From the NCBI GenBank assembly GCA_030524345.1, contig JAUNGP010000011.1:1-61061 (forward strand): a stretch of 61,061 nucleotides of DNA, written 5' to 3'. Below the pieces are notes generated by a model that was not told the origin of the DNA, did not search any database, and saw only the letters and a list, made by a program, of their open reading frames with translations. The position numbers and the translations under genes are program-made. This document shows, piece after piece, positions 9,325 through 18,005 of the stretch. Origin of the DNA: Clostridia bacterium. Its GTDB lineage: Bacteria > Bacillota > Clostridia > TANB77 > CAG-465. Numbering within the stretch: position 1 is the first letter of the stretch; each line of letters starts with the position of its first letter.

Positions 9325-9813
9325 ATGAATTATTTAGAAAAAAAAGACTTAGAGCCTCTCTCTTCTGATACTCTGAAAAATTTCAATTTTCATTATATAT
9401 CAAAAAGTACAGAAGACACAAAACAACTTGCTAAAAAAATAGCAAAAGAGCTACATATCGGTGATATTATTGTACTAAATGGTGAACTTGGTGCAGGAAA
9501 AACCGTATTTTTAACAGGAATAGCAAGCTTTTTTCATATAGAAGATCAAGTATCAAGCCCTACTTTTACAATCGTAAATGAATATGATATAAAAAATTCT
9601 TGCCCTATCTACCATTTTGATGTTTATAGGCTACAAGATAGTGATGAATTCTTAGAAGGGATAGGCACTGATTACTTTTTTAATGGAATATGTATTATTG
9701 AATGGGGAAATATTATCAAAGATATTCTTCCTAAAAATACAATATATATTGACATATCAAAAGATGATAAAGATGAAAATATTAGATATTTTCATATATG
9801 GAGGGAATGTTAA
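9325..9813 (+). CDS. tsaE: tRNA threonylcarbamoyladenosine biosynthesis ATPase TsaE
   Basis: ATPase of the TsaBDE complex that makes t6A37 on ANN-decoding tRNAs. It shows Walker A GELGAGKT (about residues 53-60), switch SSPTFTIVNEY, HFDVYRL and IIEWG, all typical. Codons TTG 9313 and GTG 9316 are in frame upstream, but GGTGA at 9315-9319 sits five bases before ATG 9325, so I chose that start (162 residues). The N terminus is about 20 residues longer than usual. The stop overlaps the tsaB start as TAATG. Confidence 0.92.
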   Translation: MNYLEKKDLEPLSSDTLKNFNFHYISKSTEDTKQLAKKIAKELHIGDIIVLNGELGAGKTVFLTGIASFFHIEDQVSSPTFTIVNEYDIKNSCPIYHFDVYRLQDSDEFLEGIGTDYFFNGICIIEWGNIIKDILPKNTIYIDISKDDKDENIRYFHIWREC

Positions 9814-10538
9814 TGAATATACTTGCAATCGATACTACAACAAAAATTGCTGCAGTTTCTATTTTAAATCAAAACAAAATTTATAATAATTTCATTGATA
9901 ATGAAATCACACACTCGGAAAAATTATTACCATTAATCGATAAAACATTAAATGATGCAAACCTAAAACTAAAGGATATCAATATGTTTGCATGTATTAA
10001 TGGTCCAGGTTCTTTTACAGGAATTCGTATTGGACTTTCCACACTAAAAGCTTTTTCTCAAGTATATAAGCAAGATATTTTTTCAATATCTTCCCTATCC
10101 CTTATCGGATATTCTACATATATTTTAGAAAATTTAGAAACTATTTATAGTATCAATTTCATTGACGCAAGAAATGATAGAGTATACTATAACATAACAA
10201 AAGTTTATAAAAATGAAACAAATAAGATTATTATAGAAGAAGTATTTCCAACATCAAATGATATCATAGATGATGCAATTTCTAATATCATATCTTTTAT
10301 ATCAACTAATCATATCGATATGAATTTATTACATATCTCTGGAAATGCAACTAAAAAGTTTCGTGAAAAATTAATAAAAGTATCTCCTAATATGCATGAT
10401 TTTTATCCTAATACTGATACTTTAATTCATGCTATAGAAAATATATCTAATATAAAAAATTATCTGTTTAACGCATTTTCATTAGATGCCATGTATGCAA
10501 GACCTAGTCAAGCTGAAAGGATGCAAAAAAATGGATAA
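9813..10538 (+). CDS. tsaB: tRNA threonylcarbamoyladenosine biosynthesis protein TsaB
   Basis: ASKHA-fold partner of TsaD and TsaE in t6A synthesis. The N terminus MNILAIDTTTKIAAVSI and the GPGSFTGIRIGLSTLK segment are diagnostic. The last 50 residues carry the usual PSQAER tail. An upstream in-frame ATG (9798) overlaps the Shine-Dalgarno GGAGGG (9800-9804), so ATG 9813, which shares bases with the tsaE stop, is preferred; this gives 241 residues. Its end overlaps rimI by eight bases, indicating translational coupling. Confidence 0.93.
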   Translation: MNILAIDTTTKIAAVSILNQNKIYNNFIDNEITHSEKLLPLIDKTLNDANLKLKDINMFACINGPGSFTGIRIGLSTLKAFSQVYKQDIFSISSLSLIGYSTYILENLETIYSINFIDARNDRVYYNITKVYKNETNKIIIEEVFPTSNDIIDDAISNIISFISTNHIDMNLLHISGNATKKFREKLIKVSPNMHDFYPNTDTLIHAIENISNIKNYLFNAFSLDAMYARPSQAERMQKNG

Positions 10539-10965
10539 TATCACAATCACCCAAATGACAAGTAATGATATTGCAAAAGTAAAGGAATTAGAAAATGAGC
10601 AAGATATTAATATATTATCTGAAAATGCAATGAGGGAAGATTTAAGTAATCCAAATTATGTGTATTTGATAGCTAAAAATGGTCAGGAACCAATTGGATA
10701 CATAGCTATATCTAAAGTAATTGATACAATTGATATATTATCTATCGTAGTCAAAAAAAATTATCAAAAACAAGGTGTGGCAACACTTCTTTTACAATAT
10801 ATTTTACAAAAAATGGATGCCAGAAAAGTTATGCTAGAAGTTAGAAAAAGTAATATTCCTGCACAAAAGCTTTACGAAAAGCTTGGATTTCAAAATATAT
10901 CTATTAGAAAAAAATATTATCCTGATAATCTTGAAGATGCATTCATATACGAAAAAATAATATAA
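10531..10965 (+). CDS. rimI: Ribosomal-protein-alanine N-acetyltransferase RimI family (GNAT)
   Basis: A GNAT acetyltransferase, classically acetylating the N-terminal Ala of ribosomal protein S18. The acetyl-CoA motif A is KNYQKQGVATLLL, and the C-terminal LEVRKSNIPAQKLYEKLGF is typical of RimI. ATG 10531 is preferred over the upstream 10486 because GAAAGG at 10515-10520 precedes it and the shorter 144-residue protein matches the family length. tsaE-tsaB-rimI is a common Bacillota operon, often followed by tsaD, which is absent here. Confidence 0.9.
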   Translation: MDNITITQMTSNDIAKVKELENEQDINILSENAMREDLSNPNYVYLIAKNGQEPIGYIAISKVIDTIDILSIVVKKNYQKQGVATLLLQYILQKMDARKVMLEVRKSNIPAQKLYEKLGFQNISIRKKYYPDNLEDAFIYEKII

Positions 10966-10995
10966 GGATCAAGCAAATTACTTGATCCTTTTCTC
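10964..10995 (+). terminator. Terminator between convergent genes
   Basis: AAGGATCAAG/CTTGATCCTT with a 7-base loop (10964-10990) followed by TTCTCT, immediately after rimI. Confidence 0.85.
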
Positions 10996-10997
10996 TA

Positions 10998-11678
10998 CTA
11001 AAATTCAACATTTGTATTTTGTATTAATTCATTATACTCATCAATAAATGTTTTATCTGTTGATTTTAAGATATCATTTTCAATAAACCATTTATCTTTA
11101 TTTTCTATTAAATAATCTAAAACTTTCAAAATAGAATTCAAAAATTCATCAAACTTTGTATCAGCTTCAACTATCTTATTGACACCTTCTTTTAATTGCA
11201 TATTTCCTAAAACTTCTTTATAAAGGTCTGAAAATTTAGTATTTAAAGCATTCTCTTCTATTTTCCTTGCAATTTCTTCCTCAGATATCAATTTTTTTAG
11301 TTCAGCATTGATTTTTGCATTTTCTTCTTTTATTGCATTAACGGTAGCTTTTGTTTCTACAAAATCTGGTCCATCTGCTTTATATACTTCAATATTTAAA
11401 GGTTTTAAATCCTCTATCTTTTTATAATTTTCAACTAGCTTATTAGCGCTTTCCATGTAAAGTTTAAAATCATTTTTCAACAATCCTTCTACTTTACCAT
11501 AATTACCTGATGAAACAATATCAGTATTCATGTTAGTTTCAGATAAACTATTGATTTCATTAGTAAATGTGTTTTTAGCAGATATTTCTTTTGCCACTAA
11601 AAATACCCCTGTACCAACACAAGCTATTAATAACAAAGGAAGAACAACGAATAACAAAATTTTTGTTCCTTTTTTCAT
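10998..11678 (-). CDS. Membrane-anchored or lipoprotein-like hypothetical protein
   Basis: A 226-residue protein I do not recognise. The N terminus has KK and a hydrophobic stretch with LIAC at residues 17-20, a good lipobox. Hydrophobicity continues to about residue 28, so a plain transmembrane anchor is equally possible. The exported part is charged, Lys/Glu-rich and strongly helical, with likely coiled-coil between about 100 and 150. It is monocistronic, convergent with rimI. General resemblance to cell-wall-associated helical lipoproteins is inference only. Confidence 0.7.
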   Translation of the reverse strand: MKKGTKILLFVVLPLLLIACVGTGVFLVAKEISAKNTFTNEINSLSETNMNTDIVSSGNYGKVEGLLKNDFKLYMESANKLVENYKKIEDLKPLNIEVYKADGPDFVETKATVNAIKEENAKINAELKKLISEEEIARKIEENALNTKFSDLYKEVLGNMQLKEGVNKIVEADTKFDEFLNSILKVLDYLIENKDKWFIENDILKSTDKTFIDEYNELIQNTNVEF

Positions 11679-11933
11679 ATAAAATCACTCCTTAATCTTA
11701 TTTACAAATACATTATACAGTTATTTAACCAAAAAGTAAATATGTTTTCTACAAAAATTATTTAATTACATTTTTTTACTTTAAAAGTATCTAGCCTTTT
11801 CCAGCTAAAATCGAAAAATCCTAGAAAACATGCAATTTATAATAAGTTTAGTTTGCTGGAAAAAATATAAAAAATATTGATATATCAGTGATTATATGAT
11901 ATGATTCTTTTTAAGAATATTGTTATTTCAATG
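11679..11933 (+). promoter_or_regulatory. CRISPR leader with promoter
   Basis: A+T-rich 250-bp stretch before the array. TTGATA (11877-11882), 17-bp spacer, TATGAT (11900-11905) points into the array and would start transcription about 20 bases before the first repeat. A 9-bp inverted repeat, TTTTCCAGC at 11797-11805 and GCTGGAAAA at 11855-11863, brackets the upstream leader. No ORF is seen here. Confidence 0.7.
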
Positions 11934-12095
11934 GTTTAACTTTAACATATGATGTATTTAAATATTCTTGCACCTGTGTAAATAGTTGCTAATGTTATAG
12001 TTTAACTTTAACATATGATGTATTTAAATGAGTTTGGAACAGGTATAAGGGGGATGGCAAGTAATGTTTAACTTTAACATATGATGTATTGACTT
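11934..12095 (+). CRISPR. Orphan mini-CRISPR array, 3 repeats, 2 spacers
   Basis: Three copies of a 30-bp repeat at 11934-11963, 12000-12029 and 12066-12095, separated by two unrelated 36-bp spacers (11964-11999, 12030-12065). The repeat begins GTTTAAC and ends GATGTATTTAAAT. The first two copies are identical. The third matches for 25 bases and then diverges in three of the last five positions, as expected for the leader-distal end, which agrees with a promoter on the other side. The repeat resembles 30-bp clostridial subtype I-B repeats, from recall only. No cas gene is present in the window, so function would need Cas proteins encoded elsewhere. Confidence 0.9.
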
Positions 12096-12287
12096 ATTCT
12101 CTCCTTTTTCTTTTTCCTATACTAATAATTCATTTATTCCTTTTCCTAAATTCGGCCTTTATTTTCTCTCTTTATTTTTATTTATATTTCTTTTATATTT
12201 TTGTTATATTTAGTTGAATATTTTTTTTTTTTATAATACAATGTAGTTGAGATTTACAAAAGAAATTTAATGGAGGGAATCAAACAT

Positions 12288-14711
12288 ATGAAAAAATTTA
12301 AAGAGTTAAAATATACCGATTTAAGAAATGATTTTGATTCTAGTACTCTTGACTTTAAAGATACTTCTGAAGTTGAACCATTCAATGGAATAATAGGTCA
12401 ACAAAGAGCCCTAGAAGCAATAAAATCAGCTATGCAAATACCACAGAAAGGATTTAATCTTTACGTATCTGGTAGTGTTGGTATAGGAAAAACAGCCTAT
12501 GCATTATCTGTTGTAAACAAACTTAGCCAAAAACAACCCGTTCCTAAAGATTATTGCTATATACACAATTTTGATAATCCAAATGAACCAATAGCGATAT
12601 GCCTAGATGCAGGCATGGGATCTGAATTTAAGCAGGATATGAATCGATTCATTACTTCTCTACTTGCTAGACTTTCTAAAGATTTGAGTGGAGACATGTA
12701 TGAAAAAGAAAAGAAAAACATTCTGGATAGATATGCTAGAGCAAAAGAAAATATCATGAAAGAATTTGATAAATCTACTTATGAACAAGGTTTCAAAGTA
12801 AGAAACACTGAAGGCGGAATATACTTCTCACCTGTTCATAATGGCGTTATTCTAAACGAGAAAGATTTTAATATATTAGATGAAAAGACAAAAAAATATT
12901 TTGAAGAGAAAAGCCCTCAAATCCAAGAACAAACTCTTCAAGTTTTAAAAGAACTTGATGCACTTGATAAAAAAGCTGAACAAGTGATTGAGGAATGGCA
13001 ATCAAATCTTACTACTTTTGCAGTTACCCAATGTATGAGTGACTTAAAAATAAAATACAAAAAGAATTTAAAAATTCAAAACTTTTTATATGCAATACAA
13101 AGTGATGCTGTTAAAAATGTAGATTTGTTTAAACAATATGAAGATAGTTTAAAAAAGCCAGCAACAGTTTCAGCTCCATCCCAACTTATGTTACAAAACT
13201 TCATGCAGAAAAAGGATACTAAGCCTTGGGAAAACTACAGAGTAAATCTTCTTGTAGATAATGACAGACTTACCCACGCTCCTGTTGTACTATGTAAGAA
13301 TCCAAATTACTTTGATTTATTTGGAAAACTAGAATTTGAAACAACTTCTTCTGGTACAAGAACAAATTATAAATTATTAAAGCCTGGACTTGTTCATAAA
13401 GCAAATGGTGGATACTTAATTATCAATATAAGAGATTTACTAAACAGTGCACCTACTTGGGAGGCCTTTAAAAGAGTTTTAAGAAACCAGGAATTGGCTA
13501 TAGATAGCTCTAGAGATATTGCTCAACCTGTAACTGTTGTCTCTCTAAAGCCTGAGCCTATTCCAATTAAGATGCAAGTAATTCTAATTGGCTCTGAACT
13601 ACATTATCAACAACTTTGTGCTATAGATGTTGATTTTAAAAAACTATTTAAAGTTAAAGCTGACTTTGACGATTACTACGAAAGAAATAAAGAAAATGTA
13701 AAACGCTTTGTAGAACATGTATCCTATATTTGTAAAAAATATGAACTTCTACCCGTTACTCCAGATGGAATTAAAGAGTTGATAGAATATAGTTCAAGAT
13801 GTGCTGGTGATCAAAATAGACTTACTGCAATTATGCAAGATATCACAGATGTAGTAATTGAATCTAGTTTTATTGCTTCTTCTGCAAGAAAGAAAAAAAT
13901 AACTGAAGCAGAAGTAACAAAAGCACTAGCAACAAAGGTTAAAAGATTTTCAAGATATAATGATCAACTTAATAAAATGATATGTGATGGGGATATTATT
14001 ATTTCAACAGATGGTGAAAAAATTGGTCAAATTAACGGACTTACTATCGCAGTTACTGGAGACTGTTCGTTTGGTCAACCCGTTAGAATTACTGCTAATA
14101 CATTTATTGGCAAAAGCGGTGTTGTTAATATAGAACGAGAAGTTGAAATGAGTGGTACAACGCATTCAAAAGGTGTATATATTTTATCTGCTTATATTGG
14201 TGAAAAATATGCACAAGAAAATCCTCTCTCTCTTACTGCAAGCATCTGTTTTGAACAATTATACAATGGTATTGATGGTGATAGTGCTTCTTCGACTGAA
14301 TTATATGCAATTTTATCTAGTCTTGCAGGAGTTCCTATCAAACAAAGTCTTGCGGTAACTGGATCAGTAAACCAAAAAGGAGAAATTCAACCAATAGGTG
14401 GTGTTACAGACAAGATTGAAGGTTTCTTCAAAATATGCAAATCTCGTGGTTTAAATGGTGAAAATGGTGTTTTAATTCCTTATCAAAACGTAAAGAATCT
14501 AACACTTAGTGATGAAGTGATTGAAGCAGTAAAAGAAAACCAATTTCATATTTATCCAATCTATACAATAGATCAAGGTATTGAAATCCTTACAGGAATA
14601 AAAGCTGGACAATTAGATGAAAACGGTAAATATGAAAAGGATAGTATCAACTATCTTGTATCAGAAAAACTAAGAGGATATGCAGAAAAAAGTAAACAAT
14701 ATAATAATTAA
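12288..14711 (+). CDS. LonB-type ATP-dependent protease (AAA + Lon serine/lysine protease)
   Basis: An 807-residue protein of the Lon-related family with an N-terminal AAA domain split by a long helical insertion (AAA_32, as in YcbZ). Walker A is GSVGIGKT near residue 62, and an arginine-rich sensor region follows LLKPGLVHKANGGYL. The C-terminal Lon protease domain has the catalytic Ser in GDSASSTEL (about 665) and Lys in VTDKIEGFF (about 709). ATG 12288 is chosen because GGAGGG (12272-12276) precedes it, whereas ATG 12270 overlaps the site. A TATAAT at 12232-12237 follows a run of T, with no good -35. It likely degrades misfolded proteins in the cytosol. Confidence 0.9.
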   Translation: MKKFKELKYTDLRNDFDSSTLDFKDTSEVEPFNGIIGQQRALEAIKSAMQIPQKGFNLYVSGSVGIGKTAYALSVVNKLSQKQPVPKDYCYIHNFDNPNEPIAICLDAGMGSEFKQDMNRFITSLLARLSKDLSGDMYEKEKKNILDRYARAKENIMKEFDKSTYEQGFKVRNTEGGIYFSPVHNGVILNEKDFNILDEKTKKYFEEKSPQIQEQTLQVLKELDALDKKAEQVIEEWQSNLTTFAVTQCMSDLKIKYKKNLKIQNFLYAIQSDAVKNVDLFKQYEDSLKKPATVSAPSQLMLQNFMQKKDTKPWENYRVNLLVDNDRLTHAPVVLCKNPNYFDLFGKLEFETTSSGTRTNYKLLKPGLVHKANGGYLIINIRDLLNSAPTWEAFKRVLRNQELAIDSSRDIAQPVTVVSLKPEPIPIKMQVILIGSELHYQQLCAIDVDFKKLFKVKADFDDYYERNKENVKRFVEHVSYICKKYELLPVTPDGIKELIEYSSRCAGDQNRLTAIMQDITDVVIESSFIASSARKKKITEAEVTKALATKVKRFSRYNDQLNKMICDGDIIISTDGEKIGQINGLTIAVTGDCSFGQPVRITANTFIGKSGVVNIEREVEMSGTTHSKGVYILSAYIGEKYAQENPLSLTASICFEQLYNGIDGDSASSTELYAILSSLAGVPIKQSLAVTGSVNQKGEIQPIGGVTDKIEGFFKICKSRGLNGENGVLIPYQNVKNLTLSDEVIEAVKENQFHIYPIYTIDQGIEILTGIKAGQLDENGKYEKDSINYLVSEKLRGYAEKSKQYNN

Positions 14712-14718
14712 TTGATAT

Positions 14719-14754
14719 AATGAGGTATAGTTTTTAAGCTATACCTCATTTTCT
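14719..14754. terminator. Bidirectional terminator
   Basis: AATGAGGTATAG/CTATACCTCATT (14719-14730, 14739-14750) with a T-rich 3' side, between the convergent protease and arginase genes. Confidence 0.85.
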
Positions 14755-15625
14755 ATATATGATCTATTAACCTATCAAGTATTGTTTTGGCAATGATTTT
14801 TGTTCTCTCTTCTTTGTCTCTTAATGGATTATATTCTACTAAATCTAAAGATTTCAATTGATCTTTGTGTTTTATAATAACCTCCACAGCCTCATAAGCC
14901 TCTTCTAAATTAATTCCATCTTTTGCTGGGACAGAAACTCCAGGTGCAATTTTAGGATCAATGACATCTAAATCATAGCTAATATGCATACCATTTGTAT
15001 TTTTGCATGCAATTTGAATTGCCTCTTCTAATATCTTTGTCATACCATCTTTTCTGATATCTTCTGTGGAAAAGACCTTTACACCCGCATCTTTTAGATT
15101 TTCTATCTCCAATGGATCTATATCTCTTCCACCTACAATAACTGTATTTTCATATTTATAATGATTATGATTATGAAAAGATACAAGTTCCTTTTTTTCA
15201 TAACCGGCAATTGCTGCAAGTGGTAATCCATGAATATTTCCAGTAATCGTCGTATCAAATGTATTAAAATCACCATGTGCATCAATCCATATAATGCCTA
15301 AACTTTCATTTTCTCTGATAGAAGCAAGTGCAGAAGCAATCACCAAACTATGATCCCCTCCAATGGTAAGTGGAAAATTACCATTTTCTATACAATTTAA
15401 TACAGTATGATACAACTCTTTATTAAATTCATTTATTTTCTTTAGATTTTTTCTTTTATTTTCCCTTTCTAATTCTTTATTACTTTCATCAGCATAAACT
15501 CTATAGATATTAGATATATTGACTTTATCTAATCCTTCTGTTAATTTATCTGGTCCTAATGCTGCACCATTTACTGCTACGCCCAAGTCTGTGCAAGCAT
15601 TAATAATATCTATTTTTCTCATCAT
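14753..15625 (-). CDS. rocF: Arginase
   Basis: Ureohydrolase converting arginine to ornithine and urea with two Mn ions. Metal ligands are clear: GGDHS, WIDAHGDFNT and SYDLDVIDP; GNIHGLPLA and the APGVSVP loop are typical of arginase rather than agmatinase. The 290-residue length is normal. The Shine-Dalgarno AGAGGG is 3 bases before the first ATG and 6 before the second (15622), so the second Met may be the true start. It lies 11 bases after the MurE-like gene, probably in one transcript. Confidence 0.88.
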   Translation of the reverse strand: MMRKIDIINACTDLGVAVNGAALGPDKLTEGLDKVNISNIYRVYADESNKELERENKRKNLKKINEFNKELYHTVLNCIENGNFPLTIGGDHSLVIASALASIRENESLGIIWIDAHGDFNTFDTTITGNIHGLPLAAIAGYEKKELVSFHNHNHYKYENTVIVGGRDIDPLEIENLKDAGVKVFSTEDIRKDGMTKILEEAIQIACKNTNGMHISYDLDVIDPKIAPGVSVPAKDGINLEEAYEAVEVIIKHKDQLKSLDLVEYNPLRDKEERTKIIAKTILDRLIDHI

Positions 15626-15636
15626 TTCCCTCTTCT

Positions 15637-17166
15637 CTAATTTTTATGTCTTTCATCATATTCTTTTAAAAATCTCTCTGTATATTCTACATCAGAAATA
15701 CAAGGCAAATATTCAGAACCATATTTTTGTCTTGTCTCTCTTCCTTTTCCAGTAAGCAATATAATAGTAGGAGTTTCCTCCTTTTCAGCTTTTAGCACTG
15801 CATCCTCGATTGCTTCTCCTCTTTCTTCGATTAAAGCATAATGGTCGGTATATTGTTTTACATACTTTGCAATATCATTTGATATATCAATCACTGGCTC
15901 TGCTCCGGGATCCTCAGCTACCAAATAAACAAAATCTGAATTCATTCCTGCAACAGTTCCTAAATCTTTACGTCTAAGTAATGCTTTTTTACCTGGGCAC
16001 CCAAATATTGCTACAATTCTTCTTCCTTTATACTCTTCTTTCACAGAAGAAAATAATTTTTCAAAGCTTAATTTATTATGAGCATAATCTACTAGTATAA
16101 TGATCTTCATATCTTTAGTATGGAACACTTCCATTCTTCCACTTGATCTTGCAATCTTAAGTCCATTTTGTATAAACTCTACCGGAATATCCATAATATA
16201 TGCAGTTGCTATAGCAGCAAGAGCATTTTCTACATTAAACAATCCCGGCATAGTTAATATAAATTCATCATCATAAGAAGGTGTATGCACTTTAAATAAT
16301 GTATGAAAACCATCTTTTCTAATATCATAAGCATAAAAATCTGTATCTTTTGTTTTCATCGAAAATGTAAATACTCGACTGCTATCCCTTTGAGCAACTT
16401 CCAGCGTATTTTTTGCATAATCAGCATCCATATTAATAATCGCATTTTTTGTATTTGCAAACATCTTCAATTTTGAAGTATAATAATCATTAAAATCTTG
16501 ATGTTCTATTGGGCTAATATGGTCTTCACTAATATTCATAAAGATTCCTATATCTAAAAATACATCCGCGACTCTTTCTTTTTTCAAAGCTTGTGATGAG
16601 ACTTCCATAACAACATTTTCCATACCAGAATTTAATGCATTAAAAAAGTGTTTATGAATGTCATAAGATTCTGGTGTAGTAATATGAGATTCAAAATTTT
16701 CTACTCCATCATAAGTATCAATTGATGAAATCACTGCAGTCTCTTTTTGATTCATCTTTTTTGCATATTCATCAAGTATTGCTTTAATATAATAAGTTGT
16801 AGTAGATTTTCCTTTCGTACCTCCTACCCCTATTACATTAATACTTTCTCCTGGATAATTAAAATACATTGCTGAAAGACTTGATAAAGATCTTTGAATA
16901 TCTTTTACTAATACACAGGGTATGTTGACATCATATATTTTATCACTCACATAAACAAAAACGCCAGCCTTAATAGCCTCTTTTAAATATTCAACTTTAA
17001 AGGAAGCACCTTTACATACAAACATGGTATTTTCAACAACTTCTTTTGAATTATACGACAAGTGATTTACTACTTTATCTAATACACTCTGACAATTAAC
17101 TAAGTCTTTTACTTCTCCTATTTCTTTTAAAACCTCAATATAGTCTTGTACTGTATATTTTTCCAT
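15637..17166 (-). CDS. MurE-like UDP-N-acetylmuramyl-tripeptide synthetase family ligase
   Basis: A 509-residue Mur ligase. It shows the ATP loop GVGGTKGKSTTTYY near 115, SSIDTYDG, TTPESYD, EVSSQALK, NISEDHISPIEHQDF, GRMEVF and DYAHNKLSFEKLF, in MurE order. Where meso-diaminopimelate enzymes have DNPR, this protein has AEDPGAEP. It is therefore unlikely to be a standard mDAP ligase; it may add another third-position residue or act outside the main pathway. It is upstream of arginase rather than in a dcw cluster. I leave the symbol empty because the substrate is uncertain. Confidence 0.8.
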   Translation of the reverse strand: MEKYTVQDYIEVLKEIGEVKDLVNCQSVLDKVVNHLSYNSKEVVENTMFVCKGASFKVEYLKEAIKAGVFVYVSDKIYDVNIPCVLVKDIQRSLSSLSAMYFNYPGESINVIGVGGTKGKSTTTYYIKAILDEYAKKMNQKETAVISSIDTYDGVENFESHITTPESYDIHKHFFNALNSGMENVVMEVSSQALKKERVADVFLDIGIFMNISEDHISPIEHQDFNDYYTSKLKMFANTKNAIINMDADYAKNTLEVAQRDSSRVFTFSMKTKDTDFYAYDIRKDGFHTLFKVHTPSYDDEFILTMPGLFNVENALAAIATAYIMDIPVEFIQNGLKIARSSGRMEVFHTKDMKIIILVDYAHNKLSFEKLFSSVKEEYKGRRIVAIFGCPGKKALLRRKDLGTVAGMNSDFVYLVAEDPGAEPVIDISNDIAKYVKQYTDHYALIEERGEAIEDAVLKAEKEETPTIILLTGKGRETRQKYGSEYLPCISDVEYTERFLKEYDERHKN

Positions 17167-17253
17167 CTAAAATCCCCCTATTTCATAACAGATTATACAC
17201 TATAACAATGATAAAATCAAGGAAAAAACTGGAAAGATTCAAACTATCATACT

Positions 17254-17282
17254 TTGACATAATAAATATACTATGCTATAAT
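17254..17282 (+). promoter_or_regulatory. Consensus promoter of the Ham1-family gene
   Basis: TTGACA (17254-17259), 17-bp spacer, TATAAT (17277-17282) with TG two bases upstream; AAAGGAG ribosome site at 17296. Confidence 0.9.
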
Positions 17283-17306
17283 AGTTGTTGTTCGAAAGGA
17301 GAATAA

Positions 17307-17912
17307 ATGATGAACATTTATTTAGCAAGCAATAACAAAGGTAAAATAAAAGAAATATCTCACTATTTTCCAAATAGTAAAGTATTATCGGAAAGTGATA
17401 TCGAAAAAATATTAAACACAAAAATAGATATTATAGAAGATGGAAAAACCTTTGAAGAAAATGCAAAAATCAAAGTGGAATATATCGCTAATCTTTTAAA
17501 AGATACTATGGAACATGATGATATCGTAGTTGCTGATGATAGTGGAATTCTCATTCCATCACTACCAGATCTATTAGGTGTCTATACCAAAAGACAAATG
17601 AAAAAATGGTGTGATGAAAATAAAAAAACAGAACAAGACTTCTACAATTATATTAGTTCCATATGCCCTATGCCAAATACTTGCATTTTTAAAGTAGTCA
17701 TTGCAGTATTTCAAAATGGCATTTCTAAAACATATACGGATTCTCTTAAAGGAACTCTTGCAAAAAGTTGCAGAGGTGAAAATGGCTTTGGATTTGATCC
17801 AATATTTGAAATAGAAAACAAAACTTTAGCAGAAATGACAAATGAAGAAAAGGCTATCATAAATCCTAGAATCAAAGCAATGGATCACATGAAAAATGAT
17901 ATATTGAAATAA
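17307..17912 (+). CDS. Ham1/RdgB-family non-canonical purine NTP pyrophosphatase
   Basis: Removes dITP/XTP from the nucleotide pool. It shows LASNNKGKIKEI at the N terminus, FEENAKIKVEYI, VADDSGILIPSLP and GENGFGFDPIFE. The usual SARYAG segment is replaced by GVYTKRQMKKW, and the late K-x-x-x-SHR motif reads INPRIKAM. It is thus a divergent member, and its substrate range could differ. The 201-residue length is normal. Two adjacent ATGs (17307, 17310) are both possible; spacing slightly favours the second. Confidence 0.8.
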   Translation: MMNIYLASNNKGKIKEISHYFPNSKVLSESDIEKILNTKIDIIEDGKTFEENAKIKVEYIANLLKDTMEHDDIVVADDSGILIPSLPDLLGVYTKRQMKKWCDENKKTEQDFYNYISSICPMPNTCIFKVVIAVFQNGISKTYTDSLKGTLAKSCRGENGFGFDPIFEIENKTLAEMTNEEKAIINPRIKAMDHMKNDILK

Positions 17913-17960
17913 AATGATTCTATTGCTTCCATTAAATAGTGATTTCTTTTTTATATCAGA

Positions 17961-17999
17961 ATAAAGAGAAGTTAGAATGATTATCTAACTTCTCTTTAT
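17961..17999. terminator. Bidirectional terminator
   Basis: Perfect 16-bp stem ATAAAGAGAAGTTAGA/TCTAACTTCTCTTTAT with a 7-base loop, between convergent genes. Confidence 0.9.
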
Positions 18000-18005
18000 C
18001 CATAT

